From positions 1-64,000 of the IMG/VR virus record IMGVR_UViG_3300020424_000003: a stretch of 64,000 nt of DNA. One strand, given 5' to 3'. The notes beneath the pieces are model-generated. The model was not told the DNA's origin. It saw only the letters and a program-made list of their open reading frames with translations, and made no database searches. Both the position numbers and the translations under genes were made by a program. This DNA comes from a virus. Of this stretch, positions 62,318 through 64,000 are shown piece by piece (within the stretch, counting starts at the first letter, position 1; each line of letters begins with the position of its first letter).

Positions 62318-62346
62318 TTGACCTTTTGAGCATTAGGCCTTATACT
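62318..62346 (+). promoter_or_regulatory. Sigma-70 promoter for 62384-63638
   Basis: Plus-strand TTGACC (62318-62323), 17-nt spacer ending AGGCCT, TATACT (62341-62346). The extended AGGCCT-TATA block is shared with the promoter at 61622-61650. Confidence 0.7.
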
Positions 62347-62383
62347 ATAAACATAATAAGGAATTAGGCAGAGGGCAAAAAAT

Positions 62384-62929
62384 ATGTTAGAACTTATCAA
62401 AGAAATCAAATCCAGAAACATTAAAACAAAGGCTTGGATCGCAGAAGATCCTAAGAACCGTTGGGCAGGTTTATACCCAGAGGACGAAGCCCATTGGGTT
62501 GAAAGGGGTATCACTACCCTTGCTGATCTCGAAAGAGATGAGTTGGCCACTTATATCTATGAAGGCCACAAGGATGCCTTTGGCACAAAAGGTCGTCACT
62601 ACGACTTTGACAGCATGACTCTTCAGGAGTTGAAAGATGAGGCCGACTATATTAGTAAGGCCGCGAACGAAACTTATGAGCGAGAAGAAGCTCATAAGAA
62701 AGAGTGCCTTAATGAGTTCAAGGCTCTCGTTCAAAAGACGATTGCCAATGGTGCTGGCGATGAGGAAACTGCCTTAAGGTGGTTAAGCCAAGGCGAAAAA
62801 TTTTATCACATCCAGGACATTGAATCTTGGGTTTGGGATTACGGTATTCTTTTTACCGACTACGGTAGAGAGCTTGTTAAAAAACTCGAAGGCATAGTGA
62901 CCTTCGAAGAATGGAAGGAGGCTGTATAA
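62384..62929 (+). CDS. Hypothetical protein (181 aa)
   Basis: Helical, with LIKEIKSRNIKTKAWIAEDP, YPEDEAHWVERGITTLADLE, DELATYIYEGHKDAFGTKGR, and WLSQGEKFYHIQDIESWVWD. Trp-rich, acidic. Conserved marine-phage type by general look; function unknown. Its last bases overlap the next ATG (TAATG). Confidence 0.5.
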   Translation: MLELIKEIKSRNIKTKAWIAEDPKNRWAGLYPEDEAHWVERGITTLADLERDELATYIYEGHKDAFGTKGRHYDFDSMTLQELKDEADYISKAANETYEREEAHKKECLNEFKALVQKTIANGAGDEETALRWLSQGEKFYHIQDIESWVWDYGILFTDYGRELVKKLEGIVTFEEWKEAV

Positions 62930-63207
62930 TGGGGTTAGAAACTCATGCGATAGTTGAAATCAAAGAAAGGTTTCACAAAGAAGGAAATGCCATGCCACAT
63001 ATGAATTGGGAGTATGGTACATTATATATTGATACCAATAGGCAGGAGGACTTGGATACCATCAAAGATGTTATGTTAAATGAAGTCCTAGTACCTGGCT
63101 GTGATGTTCAGTTTAATTGCCTAAAGGCTACGAAAACTGAGCCTTGGGACCAATGGGCAATGGATATTATCCATAAAAATAGCGACTTCTTAGAGGTTGA
63201 CAAATAA
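62929..63207 (+). CDS. Hypothetical protein (92 aa)
   Basis: Start at the ATG at 62929 (MGLETHAIVEIKERFHKEGN), since AAGGAGG lies 10 nt upstream; an in-frame ATG at 62911 would start before that site. LYIDTNRQEDLDTIKDVMLN, PGCDVQFNCLKATKTEPWDQ. Ferredoxin-like alpha/beta pattern; no function assigned. Confidence 0.5.
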   Translation: MGLETHAIVEIKERFHKEGNAMPHMNWEYGTLYIDTNRQEDLDTIKDVMLNEVLVPGCDVQFNCLKATKTEPWDQWAMDIIHKNSDFLEVDK

Positions 63208-63245
63208 TTAGGCAGGCATTATATTAGTATTATAGGCAATTAAAA

Positions 63246-63638
63246 ATGGAGGCTAGAAAACAAATGATAGGGCAAAAAACAATTAATAAATTAGATATGA
63301 TAGATATCCAACAAAAGGCAAAAATGGCAGGAAAGACAGCCATTCATGATTTCCTAAATGATTGGAATGAGAAGACAGGTGGCAATGAATACGGTGAACC
63401 AATGTATTGTGGTTTTGCCTGGGTTGATGTTTATGTCACAAGAACAAATTCAAAAGAAGCGAAATTATTAGAGTCAGTGGGCTTTAAGAAATCCTACAGA
63501 GCAAAGACAATGACTATGTGGAATCCTGCAGATTACAATGGTCAGTCAATGGATTGTAGAGAAGTAGGTGCTCAGGCCTATGCTGATGTTTTAAGAGCAT
63601 ATGGTTTTAGAGCTTCAATGGGATCGAGGGCAGACTAA
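63246..63638 (+). CDS. Hypothetical protein (130 aa)
   Basis: KLDMIDIQQKAKMAGKTAIH, EYGEPMYCGFAWVDVYVTRT, SVGFKKSYRAKTMTMWNPAD, DCREVGAQAYADVLRAYGF. The conserved-looking MWNPADYNGQSMDCREVG segment suggests a real, constrained family, which I cannot name. A start at 63264 after GGAGG is also possible. Confidence 0.5.
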   Translation: MEARKQMIGQKTINKLDMIDIQQKAKMAGKTAIHDFLNDWNEKTGGNEYGEPMYCGFAWVDVYVTRTNSKEAKLLESVGFKKSYRAKTMTMWNPADYNGQSMDCREVGAQAYADVLRAYGFRASMGSRAD

Positions 63639-64000
63639 TGACAAAGACTACAGAAATATATCCAATGAGAGAAGACCTAGGTAAGAATCTTTATAGGAAG
63701 AAGACTTACTATACGGTCTGCATAGAACAAGATGTTTTGGCCAAAGACAAGGACGAAGCAGAACAGAAGTTCTTAGACGGTGGTGGCATAAACTACGATA
63801 ATGTCAACACGGACTTGACGACAGAAAACGAAGGTGTTGAAACTTATATCTGTGATGCCAATTATACTGAATCAGAAGATACTGAATATCTTGGTAAGGT
63901 TGTATATGAAGATACCGATTATGCAGAAGAAGACGGTTTCGTAGAGATTGATTATTATGCTGAGGAGCATGAAGAATCACCTATGAAGGATTTCAAAGAA
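63638..64000 (+). CDS. Hypothetical acidic protein, N-terminal part (runs off window)
   Basis: ATG at 63638 overlaps the previous stop (TAATG). 121 codons are visible without a stop: TEIYPMREDLGKNLYRKKTY, CIEQDVLAKDKDEAEQKFLD, then a very Asp/Glu/Tyr-rich region (T-E-S-E-D-T-E-Y-L-G). Truncated by the window end. No family recognised. Confidence 0.5.
   Translation, partial: MTKTTEIYPMREDLGKNLYRKKTYYTVCIEQDVLAKDKDEAEQKFLDGGGINYDNVNTDLTTENEGVETYICDANYTESEDTEYLGKVVYEDTDYAEEDGFVEIDYYAEEHEESPMKDFKE

Noticed and set aside
1-64000. CRISPR arrays, integrase, insertion sequences
   Set aside because: No spaced direct-repeat array, no integrase or transposase gene and no terminal inverted repeats were seen; the phage looks lytic from this window.

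Overview
The window is part of the genome of a large, AT-rich, tailed marine phage with a T4-like (myovirus) gene repertoire. Phage markers are tail-fibre or tailspike proteins, a PAAR spike-tip protein, NrdA/NrdB/glutaredoxin, an ATP-dependent DNA ligase, a PD-(D/E)XK exonuclease, small overlapping genes, and many TATAAATA/GATAAATA boxes like T4 late promoters. The host is inferred to be a marine alphaproteobacterium: the tmRNA is of the circularly permuted, two-piece type typical of that class, 5-aminolevulinate synthase is the C4 (Shemin) enzyme, and the DnaK tail looks alphaproteobacterial. A pqqA-like gene suggests that the host makes pyrroloquinoline quinone. No species can be named from the sequence alone.

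Layout. 1-5.8 kb: structural proteins and DNA ligase. 5.8-13.7 kb: HNH nuclease, tRNA-Arg, tRNA-Thr, 2-oxoglutarate/Fe(II) (2OG) oxygenases, small hypotheticals, ribosomal protein bS21, a GNAT acetyltransferase, a ClpP-like protease and a SprT-like metallopeptidase. 14-21 kb: a minus-strand chain hsp20-dnaK-clpS-heme oxygenase-flavin halogenase-bilin reductase, the last four overlapping or nearly touching. 21-28.5 kb: 2OG oxygenases, GMP reductase, a second bS21, a large coiled-coil membrane protein, three lipoproteins and a nuclease. 28.5-29.2 kb: an RNA island with tRNA-Asp, tRNA-Ala and a permuted tmRNA. 29.2-41 kb: cold-shock protein, PAAR, ribonucleotide reductase, tailspike, exonuclease, endonuclease III, an Nfu-type Fe-S scaffold and more 2OG oxygenases. 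41-48.6 kb: a late block whose proteins mostly begin with a short peptide resembling the T4 capsid-targeting sequence. It includes a polymerase-beta-fold nucleotidyltransferase beside a ligase-like nucleotidyltransferase.

At about 48.7 kb the coding strand switches. 48.7-53.3 kb: tRNA-Gly, a monocistronic pqqA-like unit, a PiT-type phosphate permease and a small-protein operon. 53.3-56.1 kb: a coupled operon of methyltransferase, 5-aminolevulinate synthase and a YbaN/DUF454 protein. 56.1-64 kb: large secreted acidic protein, YqgE, a possible uroporphyrinogen-III synthase, tRNA-Trp and small hypotheticals running off the window end.

How it fits together. Three themes stand out. (1) Tetrapyrrole and cofactor metabolism: 5-aminolevulinate synthase feeds the host heme pathway, heme oxygenase opens heme to biliverdin, and a ferredoxin-dependent bilin reductase reduces it. 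A flavin halogenase sits between the last two, and a PQQ precursor peptide is encoded separately. (2) Translation and protein quality control: two bS21 proteins, five or more tRNAs, tmRNA, DnaK, Hsp20, ClpS and a ClpP-like protease. (3) Two promoter classes: near-consensus sigma-70 promoters, most with exactly 17-nt spacers, for early or RNA units, and T4-like late boxes in front of structural genes and the tmRNA. Functions come from motif and family recognition without database searches.
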